A model generated the notes under the pieces. It had not been told where the DNA came from. It saw only the letters and a list, made by a program, of their open reading frames with translations, and did not search any database. DNA of 64,000 nt from Cycas panzhihuaensis (Eukaryota > Cycadophyta), in assembly GCA_023213395.1 (NCBI GenBank), contig CM041465.1:214279741-214343740 (forward strand). Direction: 5' to 3'. Position 1 is the stretch's first letter, and each line of letters begins with the position of its first letter. Made by a program: the position numbers and the translations under genes. Positions 1 through 11,880 of this stretch are shown here, piece by piece.

Positions 1-114
1 TGTAAGAGTTGAATGCCACAAAAATAAAGAGAGGTTACTATCATGAGATTAACCTAGTATATATATGAAATAAATTATTCTTATACACATAAGTAACTAC
101 TTACCATCACTACC

Positions 115-475
115 TATGGTGATCCTCACCATTAGAGATTCGGTTAGAATAATGTCATTAGAGTTATGCCAATTAAATAATAGAGGAAATAAGAGATAGG
201 TTAAATTATAGGTATATTAATAAAATAATAGGAGGAGTTACTGTTAATAGTTAATTAGTGGTAGGTTTAAGGCTGAGTTTTTATTATAAATATTCCACCT
301 TACGCATTGTAAAGAAATCTTTGATTAATAAAATATTGGTTTCTATTTAAGCTAACTATACTATATCATTTTGGTGCTCTGCACCTTTATTTCTATTTTA
401 ATTTCCATCTATATTTTCTTTCCTTATCACTCTTATTTATAAGTTTAACATTATAGTGGAGGCAACTCCACTATA
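115..475 (+). repeat. 5' LTR of the outer element
   Basis: It aligns along its length with 3747-4106. A TATAAATA box lies at 285-292. The terminal TG has drifted (TATGGTGATCC here, TGTAGTGATCC in the partner). The right end is set by the start of the primer-site-like sequence at 478. Confidence 0.7.
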
Positions 476-477
476 AG

Positions 478-490
478 TGGTATCGCAACT
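478..490 (+). promoter_or_regulatory. Primer binding site, tRNA-iMet-like, degenerate
   Basis: TGGTATCGCAACT follows the left LTR by two bases. The first seven bases match the start of the usual initiator-tRNA-Met primer site; the rest has drifted. Confidence 0.5.
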
Positions 491-1391
491 AAGGGTTTAA
501 CTTATCAAGGAACTACATTTTTAGGAGTGTAAATAAATAAATTTTAAAAAAGTAACTTTAAATTTAAGATAGATAAGCATAGCCTATACATTTTGAGTGG
601 TTATAATGTAGGTTTTGGAGTGAAATTATGAAAATTATAAGCCAACCATTGATCACTATCTTAGGAGATTTAAATCTACTACTTTGACTTCAAACGAACA
701 TAACTTTAGCTATAAGTATCCAATTGACCTCAAATTACTTTTTGAATCTATGTGTATCAAAATCTACTTTATATTAGAAGTGGTTTCATATCCATTAGAT
801 ATCAGAGAAAAATAGTATTACCATTTTAATAATATACACTATTATAGTCCTTGAAAACCATAATTATGACTAACCTTAAAAGGAATAGAATTTTTGATAA
901 AGGCATCATAATTTAATTCTATCTAAATTATTGAAATTTTGGTTTAAGATTTATAATTTTGAGTTATATTTTATGTATTTTAGAGATATTTTATAATACA
1001 TATTAATGTTTGAAGTTGGGGTTTAGATTATACTTTGTTACATTATTTTAAGGCCATTCAATTTTTTAGTTAAAAATCCATTACTTTTGAGGGCATAGAG
1101 GTTTTTTTCTTGTTAAAGTATCCTAAAAGAAATAATATCTTACTATAATTATTCTCAACTCTTACACTTTGAGAGAAAGGGCCTTGGTGATTGGTTTTCC
1201 ATATTTAAACAAGTCTTTAAATAATATTACTTTAAGAATGAATATAAAAGAATTATATTTACTTTGTTATACTTGGAGGAAGATCTTCTAAGAAATATTT
1301 AAAAATAATGGGACTTGTAACCAAAACCTAATTAAGCATCTTTCAAGATGGAGCTTTAAAAGGATCTGGGAGTATAAGAAGAAGAAGTTTG

Positions 1392-1810
1392 TATTGGAAA
1401 AATAATGCATGGAGAACAGGGTAGAACATATACAAAAATCACATAGATCAATATTGCATCATAGCATCATAGCTTCAACATAAATGTACTTTATATTCAA
1501 TCCATATTGTAGTGAAGAGAGTTACAAATTTCCTAATAAAGGCAGTGTCTAAAGACACAAGGGTTGCACACCCCTCAATATTTATAATTTTGGGGGAGGA
1601 GGGAAACTCCTCAACCCCTGAAATTTAAATTAACAATAAAATAATGCTAACTTAACTCAAATAAAACTAACTCAAATTAACTTAAATCAAATCAAATCTT
1701 ATCTTAACTTACTTATACATGTTGAGAATCAACATGTGTAAAATGAAGTTGATGAGGTATACAATCCTAGTTAAAAGGTAGGAGTGGAGTGATGATGATT
1801 AACTCTAACA
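1392..1810 (-). repeat. 3' LTR of element 1392-3193
   Basis: It is a direct copy of 2775-3193 that ends in CTCTAACA on the plus strand. A minus-strand TATA box (plus-strand TATTTATA, 1579-1586) lies about 20 nt upstream of the stem-loop at 1545-1558. Confidence 0.9.
1545..1558 (-). promoter_or_regulatory. LTR stem-loop
   Basis: GTGTC-TAAA-GACAC forms a 5-bp stem with a 4-base loop about 20 nt downstream (minus strand) of the TATA box, so near the expected RNA 5' end. Confidence 0.65.
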
Positions 1811-2560
1811 TTCTTCCCCTTAATGGTCATCACGAACACTTGTATCTTCTCCTTGAACTTATGGAACTTGTATTTGAAAAAAAATTTAAAATTTAGATCT
1901 TTAACTTGACATTTATCAACTTTTCTCATCCTTATAGCCATATATGTCTCTTTACCATGGAATGATGTAAAAAAACTATAAGTAAATGATGCTTGATTTG
2001 TACAAAAAAGAATAGCCACAACTTTGAATTTAACTTTGACTGGCATATCATTAGGTCTCTTTTCTGTCATATCATAAGATTCATTTCCATCATGGCATAA
2101 GATTAATTCTCCATCATGTCATAAGATTCATTCTCCCCCTCAAATGGAGGATTAGGTACTTGTGTAGCAAGTTGGTCCTGTATTTGATCTGAATCTTCAT
2201 GGGTGTTGTCATTATGATTCACCTGTTCTATCACCTGTCTTACATGCTCATCAAAAATATCATGAAATACATGGAGGGTATCTACCCCATAAGTGGAAAT
2301 CAGTACATCCCAAATAGATTTAGAAGTAGTTAATTCATAAACCTTTGAAAAGATATCATCACTCATAGTGCAAAATAATAATCCTAAAACTTCATTATCC
2401 TTTCTAAAATTTTCTTTAATACTGAAATCACAATCATATTACAAATATTTCAGAAGATCATGTTCAATAAAATAGTCTTACAGAGTCTTGTGCTATAGTG
2501 AAAACTTTTTCCCAACGAATATAGTAAATTGTACCATTTTATCAAAGAAACTTTAGTGCA
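1811..2560 (-). pseudogene. gag N-terminus joined to pol C-terminal tail (broken)
   Basis: The minus-strand reading starts near 2540 and carries the Copia gag N-terminal pattern: KENFRKDNEVLGLLFCT, then SKVYELTTSKSIWDV (about 2300-2440). An acidic stretch follows and ends at a stop near 2103. After a frame change a second readable block (1811-2070) ends in KYKFHKFKEK and runs into the purine tract. That tail resembles the end of the RNase H region of E1 and E2. At least one stop near the N-terminus, one at 2103 and a frameshift break it. Gag would form the particle; no enzyme domain is present. The same arrangement occurs in the elements at 4514, 34892 and 40309. Confidence 0.7.
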
Positions 2561-2760
2561 TATAAGGTATGATTTTATCAAATCAAAAGATACTCAATAA
2601 ATGAATAATGTCTTATATGATATCAAATATCCTCTTTAAAAGAGATATAATACCCTTTAAAAATGAAAAAATACATTGGAAAGTGAATGCAAATAAGGAA
2701 ATGACCTTTTAAATAAGGATGAAAATACCAAATGATGGAAATAATATGTAGTCCCAAGTA

Positions 2761-2772
2761 GCTCTGATACCA
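2761..2772 (-). promoter_or_regulatory. Primer binding site, tRNA-iMet
   Basis: The minus strand reads TGGTATCAGAGC immediately after the 5' LTR (two spacer bases). This is the standard plant initiator-tRNA-Met complement and fixes the orientation. Confidence 0.9.
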
Positions 2773-2774
2773 AA

Positions 2775-3193
2775 TGTTGAAAAAGTAATGCATGGAGAAT
2801 ACTGCAAAACATATACAAAAATCACATAGATTAATATTGCATCATAGCATTATAGCTTCAACATGAATGTAATTTATATTCAATCCATATTATAGTGAAG
2901 AGAGTTATAAATTTCCCAATAAGAGCTGTGTCTAAAGACACCAGGGTTGCACATTTCTTAATATTTATAATTTTGGGGGAAGAGGGAAACTCCTCAACCC
3001 CTGAAATTTAAATTAACAATAAAATAATGCTAACTTAACTCAAATGAAACTAACTCAAATTAACTTAAATCAAATCAAATCTTACCTTAACTTACCTATA
3101 CATGTTGAGCACCCACATGTGTAAAATGAGGTTGATGAGGTATAAAATCTTAGTTGGAAGGTGGGAGTAGAGTAATGATGATTAACTCCAACA
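2775..3193 (-). repeat. 5' LTR of element 1392-3193
   Basis: It is bounded by TGTTG and CAACA. A minus-strand TATA box lies at 2962-2969 and a stem-loop at 2928-2941. The minus-strand frame that begins in it (3082-3306) runs out of the element and is not a gene. Confidence 0.9.
2928..2941 (-). promoter_or_regulatory. LTR stem-loop
   Basis: GTGTC-TAAA-GACAC is identical to the partner LTR at 1545-1558. Confidence 0.65.
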
Positions 3194-3746
3194 GTTTGAA
3201 AAATAATAATTGAGGAAAATTTTTCAATAATATTAAATAAATATGATAAAGTCTCTTTACTTATATTTTCACCCAATGATAGTGTGATTGACCTAGAGTC
3301 CATCACCTTAGAAGAAGATGATGCGCTACTTGTTAAATAAGATAAAATTTTAGAAAATTCTTTTCATCTTTATGGTGGTAATTTAGTTCTTTCTCCTCTA
3401 ATAGGCATAATCTTGGTATGATTGAGGAAGAATCATTATTCTACACTTTGTAGGTGTATTTAGTTCCTTACTTTTATAGATCTATAATTTATTATACCAC
3501 TAACCCTTATTTCTTTCATGATGATGGCCAACATAAAGGGCTACATTTCTTTAATATATATTTCCATTTAGTAGGTGTATACATGAAGTGTCATTCCCTT
3601 AAACAACAAGTGTGACCATAATATCCACACTTTGGAATAATGATTATGCACCTACCTTAGATATTTTGGTAGGCGAAGATGATGGTGATTAGATATATTT
3701 ATATATTTAGATGCTTTGAGTGCAAAACATCTAAGGGAAGAGGGCA

Positions 3747-4106
3747 TGTAGTGATCCTCATCACTAGAGATTATGTTAGAATAATGAGATTAGAGCTATG
3801 CCAAATAAATAATAAAGGAAATAGAAGATAAGTTAGCTTAGTGATATGTCAATAAAATAATAGGAGGAGTTAATCTTAAGAGTTAATTAGTAGTAGGTTT
3901 AAAGGTGAGATTTTATTATAAATACACCACCCTATAGATTGTAAAGGAATCTTTAATTAATCAAATACTAGTTTCTATTTAAGCTCAGTACAATGTGTCC
4001 TTTTGGTGCTCTCTAACTTTATTTCCATTGAATTTCTATCTCTATTTTCTTACTTTATTATTCTTATTTATAGGTTTGATGGTGTAGTAGAGGCAAGTCT
4101 ATTATA
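3747..4106 (+). repeat. 3' LTR of the outer element
   Basis: It is a direct copy of 115-475 with TATAAATA at 3917-3924. It is preceded by the purine tract AAGGGAAGAGGGCA (3733-3746), the expected plus-strand primer. The short plus-strand open frame inside it (4003-4188) is LTR sequence, not a gene. Confidence 0.7.
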
Positions 4107-4513
4107 TTACCTATACATAGAAGATATTTACCCTCAAATAGAGATGTTGTTATGTAGAAGATGGAAGTTTGACACCCACACTATATAAAAAAGTAAAAGG
4201 ACTTAACATAAGAGATGCCTATATGAATACATAATGAGGTACCCATGGAATCACCATGTATCCATTGTAATATATAGGAATAAGTAGAAACTTATAACTA
4301 TAGATATTTAGATCACCCATGAACTTACCTGATGATAAATTTATATTGATGGTCTTTCATAGAGATTAAATCACCCAATGTATAGACAAACTTAATCAAA
4401 TAATAAAACCCTAAATGATGGCCATGGAAAATTTTTAATAATAATATTTATTTTTCTGAAGTTTATTTTAAATTTCAATTAAATTAAAATTATATTTTAT
4501 ATCTATTCTATCC
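4107..4513. other. Unassigned spacer between two elements
   Basis: It is AT-rich sequence with no open frame of note and no similarity I could see to other parts of the window. The last five bases (TATCC) look like the target duplication of the next element. Confidence 0.5.
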
Positions 4514-4818
4514 TGAAGAACATATGAGAATAGAGTAGAGCAAGTACAATAGTATTTCAATCCATATTTAAGTCATATTTGATCAAAGTTAACATAATTT
4601 TCATTTATAGGTGGTGTTGATGAGCACTGGGGGTATTAACCTTAAAGATTATATTTTAGAAGACAGATGAGAGCCCGCTTCAACCTCAAATTTAAAATAT
4701 AATAAAATATTAATATAATAAATAATAAAATATACTTAACATTACACTTTCCATTATCATTATCAGCTCGCATAATCTCAATGCACAATAGTTAGGTAAT
4801 GAACATTAAATCCTAACA
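4514..4818 (-). repeat. 3' LTR of element 4514-8811
   Basis: It is a direct copy of 8519-8811 and contains the stem-loop at 4614-4627. Confidence 0.85.
4614..4627 (-). promoter_or_regulatory. LTR stem-loop
   Basis: GTGTT-GATG-AGCAC pairs except for one position, where T faces G (a wobble on one strand). Confidence 0.5.
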
Positions 4819-5522
4819 TTCTCCCTTATAATGTTCATTACATACAAATTTAAACTTTTCTTTGAATTTATGGAACTTGTACTTCAGAAAGACTTTAAGA
4901 AATAGATTGATTGCTTAGTCTTTTTCTTTGTTACCATTCTATATTGATGTCTTTACAATATAGTCCTCTTCAACCATGTGTGGTTCATGTGATTTCCAAG
5001 CTTGTCTTAGTAGGATGAAATTGACTTGATTCAAATGAGTAAGTGTGGCTACATTAAGATCTTTGTTTTCTTCATCTTTTATCTTAGAGTGATCATCCAT
5101 TTTGTTGGAGTAATCAATGGTACATACAAGATTAGCTAATACATTATTGTTAACCTACTCTAACATCTATCCCACATGTAAAACATCATCAACATAATTA
5201 GTTTCTTCTAGTTTGGTAGTGGCTCCCCCATAAAACAATTATAAAGTATCATATGTATTTTTAGATGTGGTTATCTCACTTATGCTGGAGAATGTATGAT
5301 CATTTAATACACAAAATATTAAACCTAAAGCCTCATTATCTCTCTTCATATTTTCTTTAAATGTTTGTTATTCCTCTAATTGACGCTTAAATCATAATAA
5401 TTATCATTCACATAATTCTAATGATTTTTAGTGATAAAGAGTGATCTCATTAAATTTCTCTAAAGTGAAAAATTAGTGCCATCAAATATAGGAATTATCA
5501 TGTCATCAAGATAAATTGCCAT
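4819..5522 (-). pseudogene. gag N-terminus plus pol C-terminal tail (broken)
   Basis: The start codon is the minus-strand ATG at 5522-5520, giving MAIYLDDMIIPIFDGTNF, then a stop, then NMKRDNEALGLIFCVLNDH and TTSKNTYDTL. The reading continues through several stops to VFLKYKFHKFKEKFKF just before the purine tract. The first part is the Copia gag N-terminal domain and the last resembles the pol tail of E1 and E2. No zinc knuckle, protease or polymerase is visible between them. Most stops are TAG or TAA in place of tryptophan or glutamine codons. It is not expressible as it stands. Confidence 0.7.
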
Positions 5523-8504
5523 TATAGATACTTTAATACATAATCCAAAAAATATATATGGTCTTATTAATCACATAAGATTCTTTTTAATATCTAATGA
5601 GAAAATAACTTGAGATTGATATGTAATAAAACCACTTTTCAAATGGAATGTCAAAAGATACTAACAAGATTTCTTCTTAATAAATAAGGAGGGTAACTTG
5701 ACATTGAGATGAAAAGTATATCTCTTTTAAATAAAACAATGTAAAATAAATGTTCTCCTTTTAGAATGAAACAAATATACAACTAATAATCTTTTCAAAA
5801 TGATATCAGTAGACCTTAAAATAATATGAAATGAAAGGAAAATTAAGGCCTTTGAATGGTATTTATTTGAGCTTTTAAGTGCAATAAAGATGGCCTTAAA
5901 TCAACTTTAAAAATGCTTACTAATGAACCAAAAGTAACTCTTAAATGAGAAAAATATACACTTTTAGATATGAGCCCCTTTCAAGTTATAAAAGGATGTA
6001 AAATATGCTTTAAATCTAATCTTTAAATATGCACTTTTATCTTAGCCTTGAATGCACTTGAAATATGATTTTAAAAGAAGCAAGTTGACCTTTAAATAAT
6101 AAAAAATAAGCATTATATAAGCTCTAAAGTAAAGTATATAAGATAAGAAATAAAGTATCAGCTTTAAAATAAAATATTAAAATAAAATATTAAGGGTTTA
6201 GACAATACTTGTTTGTGAGAATGGCATCCAAGGTGTCCTTCTCTTTTAGGAGGCTGAATTTGATTAAAACTATAGATGTGAGCCTCTAAAATTAAATAAA
6301 ATTAGTCAATAATGGATTAGTAGCTTAATAACATTTAAGTATGCTAAGATAAAATCGAAAAAGAGTTCAAATTAGTTGAAAAAATGTCAAACTAGAGTTA
6401 ACTAGAAGGGATAAACTTACCAGCCTTAAAACCCTATAAAATAACTTCAAATATTAGTAAAAGTAGCTTTAGTACATAGATAATTAAAATATCTTTCCAA
6501 TGGATCCAACTGTTTAAAAAATGAACTCTTGGATCAAAAGTTATAGCCAAAATAGTAACAAGACCTCTTTAAGGTAAAAAAATAAATTAGAGGGGGTTAA
6601 GCCCCTTTGAACTGTGGCCCTTGGTTACCTAAAGGGCTAATAGTACCACCTAAAGGGGGCTATAAACTTGAAAAATTATAAAAGTTATAAAATTTTAAAA
6701 TTATAAAATTTGGCTAAATGGGTTTTTAAATCCACCTCCTAATTTGAAAACTGAGGTCATATGGGACCTCAATGGGACCATTGACTAGGGTTAAAGAGGG
6801 GTTATGGATTTGAAAAAATATCAAATAAAATTAAACATTTTAAAATCTAAAATTATTAAAAAGAGAGAATAATATTTTATGTCAACCCCTTTTATAAACA
6901 AAGTAAAGTCGCATGGTCTAAGCATATGATCACGAGCCAAAAGTAAAACTCGCTAGCAAATGGATGGATTTCAAAAAAAAATTAATTTAATTTAATTTCT
7001 TCTAAACTTTGTAATTAAAAAAGAAAAAAATCAATGGAAGATATTTGAGTTTTAATTGGCAATAACCATATGGGAAAAAATAAGTAAATGTGATAAAAAA
7101 TTAATCAATATCATGCACAAAATGGGTACATGAATTAAATGAATGAATATATATTAAAAAAGATAAAAAGAAAAAAGAAAAAAGTAGAATATTACCCTAT
7201 TAAACTCATGTTTATGTAGAAGAACTAGTTAACCATACATATCTGCTTAAATACATAGAAAGCAGGCGATGCTGTTGTTAATCTATTATTTGAATAAATG
7301 CTTCTCCAATCTCACATACTCAGGGATATGCTATGGAAGAGCCACATATCTCTAATCCAAATAGAACTCATGCTCAATGGACCGTGATAGGCTTTAGAAC
7401 AAAACTCCTCAATTGATGGTGATTGCTTAAAGATTTTGACCTTAGCCTTAGAGAATTCACCCTTGCTCTCAGTGTAAGGGTAAGATGAGTGTCGAATTAT
7501 TTATCTTCTCAAATCAGGGGCTAAGAAGAGTAAATACGTGGTTGCTATTATTTTGCAGGTGGACACACGTACCAAAGAACAAATTTAAAGGTCAAACCAC
7601 TAGAATCCTACTTGAGAAAAGGAAATTTATTCCCAAAAGATACTGAAAATATGATTGCCTTCAAAGTAAAGCTGCGTAAATGAAAAAAGGATGACATTAA
7701 TGTAAAATATAAAATATAAAAATAATTACTATAATTACAAATAAAGACACAATGAATGTATAGCCATGGAATAGTTGTATTAACAAATAATTTGAAATAT
7801 ATTAAATATAAAGTGCATCATTTTAAATATTATAGTTGCTAGTCAATTAGACACACAAAAAAAGAAGACACCAATCATAAATAGTTAAAAAAAAAATGGG
7901 GCATTTTGTTGTAGGCCACCAAATATCAAATAGAGAGATGCAAGTGCATAGAGAGTGGGCACACAATGGTTGAGAGTTTTATCTACTTCAAATAGATGTT
8001 TGAACTATAAAGCAACTATAAAAACGAATGGGGCATAACTAGTATGTATGCAGTCGTAACAACATACGACAAGCAAGGATGTAAGTAGCAATAAGAGTGA
8101 AGATTTATGAGGCACAATTAAAGATAGTGAGAAGAGGGTAGTGCAAATATCAAAATGATCTATATTGAGGCCGTATGAATATGTTATAAAGTTTGTAGGT
8201 ACATGTGCAACATAAGCAATCTTTAAGATGCTACTACAAAATGTAATAAGTGATTAACAAAGTGAGACAAGAGACAAGGTAACTACTTCTCCAAATAGGG
8301 TAAGACCAAACAAGAAGAAATGTTTTTAGGAGAAAGGTTATAGTTTGAATGCAAGATTAGCTATATGTTAGACTTTTATAAAGGTGGGATCACTTTAGTT
8401 GGCATTTGCATGGATCACACTTCCTCTATTCGTTTGTGCATCCCTCCATTCATAGATAGATCAAACATGACCTAGATATGATAGTGAGTGAGAAGTTAAA
8501 CACT
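5523..8504 (-). other. Non-coding leader of element 4514-8811
   Basis: About 3 kb lies between the primer site and the gag start with no long frame. A GC-richer patch at about 6580-6660 (minus strand: TTAGCCCTTTAGG, then GGGGCTTAACCCCC) resembles the leader of the element at 40309 (about 42030-42130), which also carries AGCCCCC and GGGGCTTAACCC motifs. The role of that patch is unknown. Confidence 0.55.
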
Positions 8505-8518
8505 GCTTTGATACCAAA

Positions 8519-8811
8519 TGAAGAATTTATGAAGATAGAGTGGAGTAGGTACAATGGTATTTCAATCCATATTCGAGCCATATTTAATCAAAGTTAACAT
8601 AATTTTCATTGATAAGTGGTGTTGATAAATACAGGGGGTATTAGCCCTAAAGATCATATTTTGGGAGGTGGATGGGAGCCCACCTCAACCTCAATTTTGT
8701 AATATAATAAACTATTAATAGAACAAATAATAAAATATACTTACCATTACCATTGACAACTCTCATGGTCCTAATTCACCATAGCTAGGTAATGAACATT
8801 AAATCCTAACA
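8519..8811 (-). repeat. 5' LTR of element 4514-8811
   Basis: It is bounded by TGAAGAA and CCTAACA. The adjacent minus-strand sequence at 8505-8516 reads TGGTATCAAAGC, a tRNA-iMet primer site with one change. The stem-loop is at 8629-8642. Confidence 0.85.
8629..8642 (-). promoter_or_regulatory. LTR stem-loop
   Basis: GTGTT-GATA-AATAC pairs at four of five positions. Confidence 0.5.
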
Positions 8812-10360
8812 TACCCTCCTACACATTAGTGAATGGTCACATGGTGATATGACATGATAAAGTTTATTTAAAAAAGGTTTTAAAGCTAATTTTACTTGAT
8901 TTCATTTTTCCATAACATAATGTTACATTTCTTAGTATAACTTTCTTATATAAAGGTAAAATTTTAAACCCTTAATTGTGATGGAAGGAGGACTCATAGA
9001 TAGTTGAAATGAGTGGTCATAAGACATATTTTAGATCTTTCATGATAGAAATTTTAATCAGTAAAGTTTAACACGAGGTTTTTATCATGCTAAAAGTTTA
9101 ATTTTTTAAGTAGTTTAAGATGTAATTTGATATTTTTTAATGATTTTAAAGGCTCTTTAGCATATGATAATATGAATACTTGTATGATAATAAGTTTATA
9201 CATATTTTAAAGTGAAACTTGATAAAAATAGATATATTTAAGGCTTATTTTAAACATATAAAGTCTAAACATTTTAGATGTGAAGCACATGAAAACCAAT
9301 TTGATGATGGATAATGATACATGTACATGCTAGAATAATGAGTTAATTCCTCTAATAAATTAAACATATTTGATATAATAAACTAGCTAATACTAATTAA
9401 ATGAAAGGATGATAAAATTATATATTGTTTGATTAAATAGTACACCACCTAATGTTTGAGTGAGAGTTTGAGTTATTGTTGAGAGTTATTGAGTGTTGTT
9501 AGTTGAGTTTTAATTGGAGGATATTTGATTTTTCCACTTAATATGAAACATAGAGAGGTCTCATAAGATTGGTTATTTGAAATTGGTAATAATGTATGTC
9601 AATTATCCATAAAACCAATCTTAGTTATTAAGGAGTCTAACTAATATTTTTTTTTTATTAAAAATATGATAGCCATATATGACAAGAGGTATGGAATATA
9701 TTACACATGTTACCTTATTACAACAACTTAATAAGCTAGGTCCTATGCATTATTTTTAGAGTTTAGTTAGTTTAAGAATTAATTGAGAGATTGGTGGTAA
9801 AAAAAATTGCAAGGGTTACCTTGTGCAGAGATGGAGGTAACATATGAGTTTCCCATATATCATAAGATAAAAGGTGAAATAAGATTCATAAACTACTCTT
9901 GTTACAATAAAATTTTCTAACTACATTTTGTTATATTTATTTATGAAGCTAATTAACTATGTATAAGAAACACTTTCTAGATAACTAGCAATTATATGGT
10001 TACTTATCCATGCATTTTGATATATGGCTATTATTTTATATGGACATTAGTGATATGATCTATTGACGAGGTTGATACATTTATTTTATAGCTCATAAGT
10101 AGAAGATATGAAGTTATCACTAAGAAATTTAATATGATATGATAAGTTATGAGTTATGTATGATCAATAATTTATAAGTGGTACTATAACATGAGATAAT
10201 ATTTTCTTACAAGAGAATAATCAATAAAGATAGGTTTGATAATTAATTTTTATAGGTGATATAAATGATGCGAGGATGGAGATAAATAGGTGATCTAATA
10301 TAAAGATTTAACATAAATATGAATACATTTAATCCTAAAAATTAAACATTAAGGAGGAGT
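8812..10360. other. Decayed intergenic sequence
   Basis: I see no gene here. The sequence is strongly AT-rich with short runs of T at 9650-9660. The last 20 bases (ATTAAGGAGGAG) look like a polypurine tract, so the distal part may be the decayed 3' end of an LTR element, but no coding motif could be read. Confidence 0.4.
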
Positions 10361-10850
10361 GCTAGAATATGAATTTTACATATATCAATATAATGTTTAA
10401 TTAATGGTTGAGTAGTTATTGGTCAATGTAATAGGTTCTCACATATATATTCTAACTAGTTAAAAATATAATTAGATGATAATAATGTGATACAACTATA
10501 TAAGGATAATATATATTATAAGGAAAATTAAATTTCCTAGTCCTCTTTATAAGGCTAGGATAACTCACTATGAGGATTATTGATTATTCTTTCTTAATGT
10601 AAGATCTCAGTAAACACATAAATGATATCTAACCATTTCCCTCTAAAGGGATAAGTAATCATATGAAGACATCTAATGAGTGGGAGGATTATAACTGTAT
10701 TTACCCCAGTAGGTGTTACCCTAGGTTACATATCAACTAATCACCTAGGCCCTCCTAGAGGTATGATCTAACCTAGATCTCTACCTAATCATAAAGATAT
10801 AGACTACATTGTATTTTAGTTTACATAGTCCCTTTGAATATTGACTAGGT
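10361..10850 (+). repeat. Candidate LTR, possibly solo or 3' end of a lost element
   Basis: It starts TGCTAGAATATG right after the purine tract ATTAAGGAGGAG. There is a TTTATAAGG promoter-like box near 10540. No second copy is present in the window, so the right end is a guess. It could equally be unrelated repeat sequence. Confidence 0.3.
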
Positions 10851-11049
10851 TTTAAGTCTTATATTATTACTATTGAGGTTTTATCAGATAATTACAATGA
10901 TTTAGTATATTGATTGATATGATGATTAGGTGATTGCATGGTGCATTATAGTTGTGCTTATTTAAATTAATACCTATGATGTATAGATCTTAAAGTTCTT
11001 ACCTATTTAGCACTCTCAAACTCACTCTAAAGCTCAACTCTAGCTCTTT

Positions 11050-11880
11050 TGGAATTTTTTTATAATTTTTATAACTTGCTACTTATTGCTCAATTGCTTT
11101 CATTTTGCCTTGGTTTCATATTTTTGCTCTATTCATCCCCTTCTTGGTCTTGTTGTATAATGACGAAAAAGAGCCTATATTTTTTTCATGAATTTTCACT
11201 ATGTGATCAAGTTTTATTTTTTATAGTTTTTACTATTTGTCATAGTTTTAAAGCCACTGAAAATAATGTCCTTTTTAATAAACTATAATAAATTTTAAAA
11301 GTTGTAGTTATAGTTACTTTTCAAAAGTCATAGTTTTTATTATTTATTATAGTTTTTAATTTTTTTCACATTAAAAGAATAATAATGGTAGGCCATTTTT
11401 TCTTATTATATGAACATTATTTTTTATAAAACTTTGGCCTAGTTTTCCCACACCATTCACTCCTATTTCTCTTATAAATACCCATCATTATCTTAAGTAA
11501 AAGGAAACTATAATTTTGGGTAAAAAACTACTGTAAAAATTTTATCTTAACTTCTTACACACTTTTAACAATCTTGAAGTAAACTTGTGGAGTGAAGACC
11601 ATGCTTTTATAGGAGATTTTTAAGGCTTGGGACTATACATACCTAAGTTTGAGACTCTTTTTCTTCTATTAGCTCATATTCTTTCTTTCCTCTCTCACTC
11701 TTCGTTGCACAACTCCTTTTTATTTGTGTTATCTTTACCTTTGTAAGATCTTGGTTGGATTCTTCCAATTTTAGAGATTACTTTAGAGGGATTTAGAGTG
11801 ACCATAACATCAATCTAAGGCATCTCATATTATATGACTAATCCTTTAAGCATTTAAGATAAAGAAATATGAAGAGAAAT
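11050..11880 (+). repeat. Partial Tat-like LTR, plus orientation
   Basis: The stretch has TATAAATA at 11473-11480. Downstream it matches, base order included, the minus-strand segments at 30880-31250 and 47020-47380; the clearest shared piece is ATAACAT followed by ATCTAAGGCATCTC (about 11805-11833). Upstream (about 11230-11375) lie repeated TATAGTTTTTA-type motifs like those upstream of the TATA box in the other copies. I read it as the promoter-containing part of an LTR of the same lineage as in blocks D1 and D2. Confidence 0.5.

Larger units (their letters stand above)
1392..3193 (-). mobile_element. Compact non-autonomous Copia-type element (TR-GAG-like), nested
   Basis: Two 419-bp direct repeats (1392-1810 and 2775-3193) flank 964 bp of internal sequence. 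On the minus strand there is a clean primer site beside the 5' LTR, a gag N-terminal remnant, and a purine tract AAGGGGAAGAA just before the 3' LTR. Identical GTTTG at 1387-1391 and 3194-3198 is a perfect 5-bp target duplication, so the insertion into the outer element is certain. Protease, integrase and reverse transcriptase are absent. Terminal-repeat elements that keep only gag are a described plant class (TR-GAG); assigning this copy to it is inference from structure. Confidence 0.9.
115..4106 (+). mobile_element. Degenerate LTR retrotransposon, interrupted by a nested element
   Basis: Two direct repeats of about 360 bp (115-475 and 3747-4106) lie in the same orientation. A primer-site-like TGGTATC follows the left one and a purine tract precedes the right one. 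The flanks CTACC (110-114) and TTACC (4107-4111) fit a 5-bp target duplication with one change. Removing the nested element leaves about 1.5 kb of internal sequence in which I recognise no gag or pol, so this is a non-autonomous or gutted element. The purine tract resembles Ty3-type elements, but the superfamily is an inference. Internal positions 960-1190 resemble 12150-12400 elsewhere in the window. Confidence 0.7.
4514..8811 (-). mobile_element. Non-autonomous Copia-type element with long leader
   Basis: Direct repeats of about 300 bp (4514-4818, 8519-8811) are bounded by TG and CTAACA. On the minus strand a primer site follows the right LTR and a purine tract (AAGGGAGAA) precedes the left LTR. 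The flanks TATCC and TACCC fit a target duplication with one change. The internal 3.7 kb holds about 3 kb of non-coding leader and a gag-plus-tail remnant at the 3' end; protease, integrase and RT are missing. It belongs to the same architectural group as 1392-3193 but has different LTRs and a longer leader. Confidence 0.85.

Noticed and set aside
11049-11288. Plus-strand frame of 79 codons with a hydrophobic look
   Set aside because: T-rich sequence gives phenylalanine- and leucine-rich frames by chance; it lies upstream of the LTR-like TATA box and has no counterpart.
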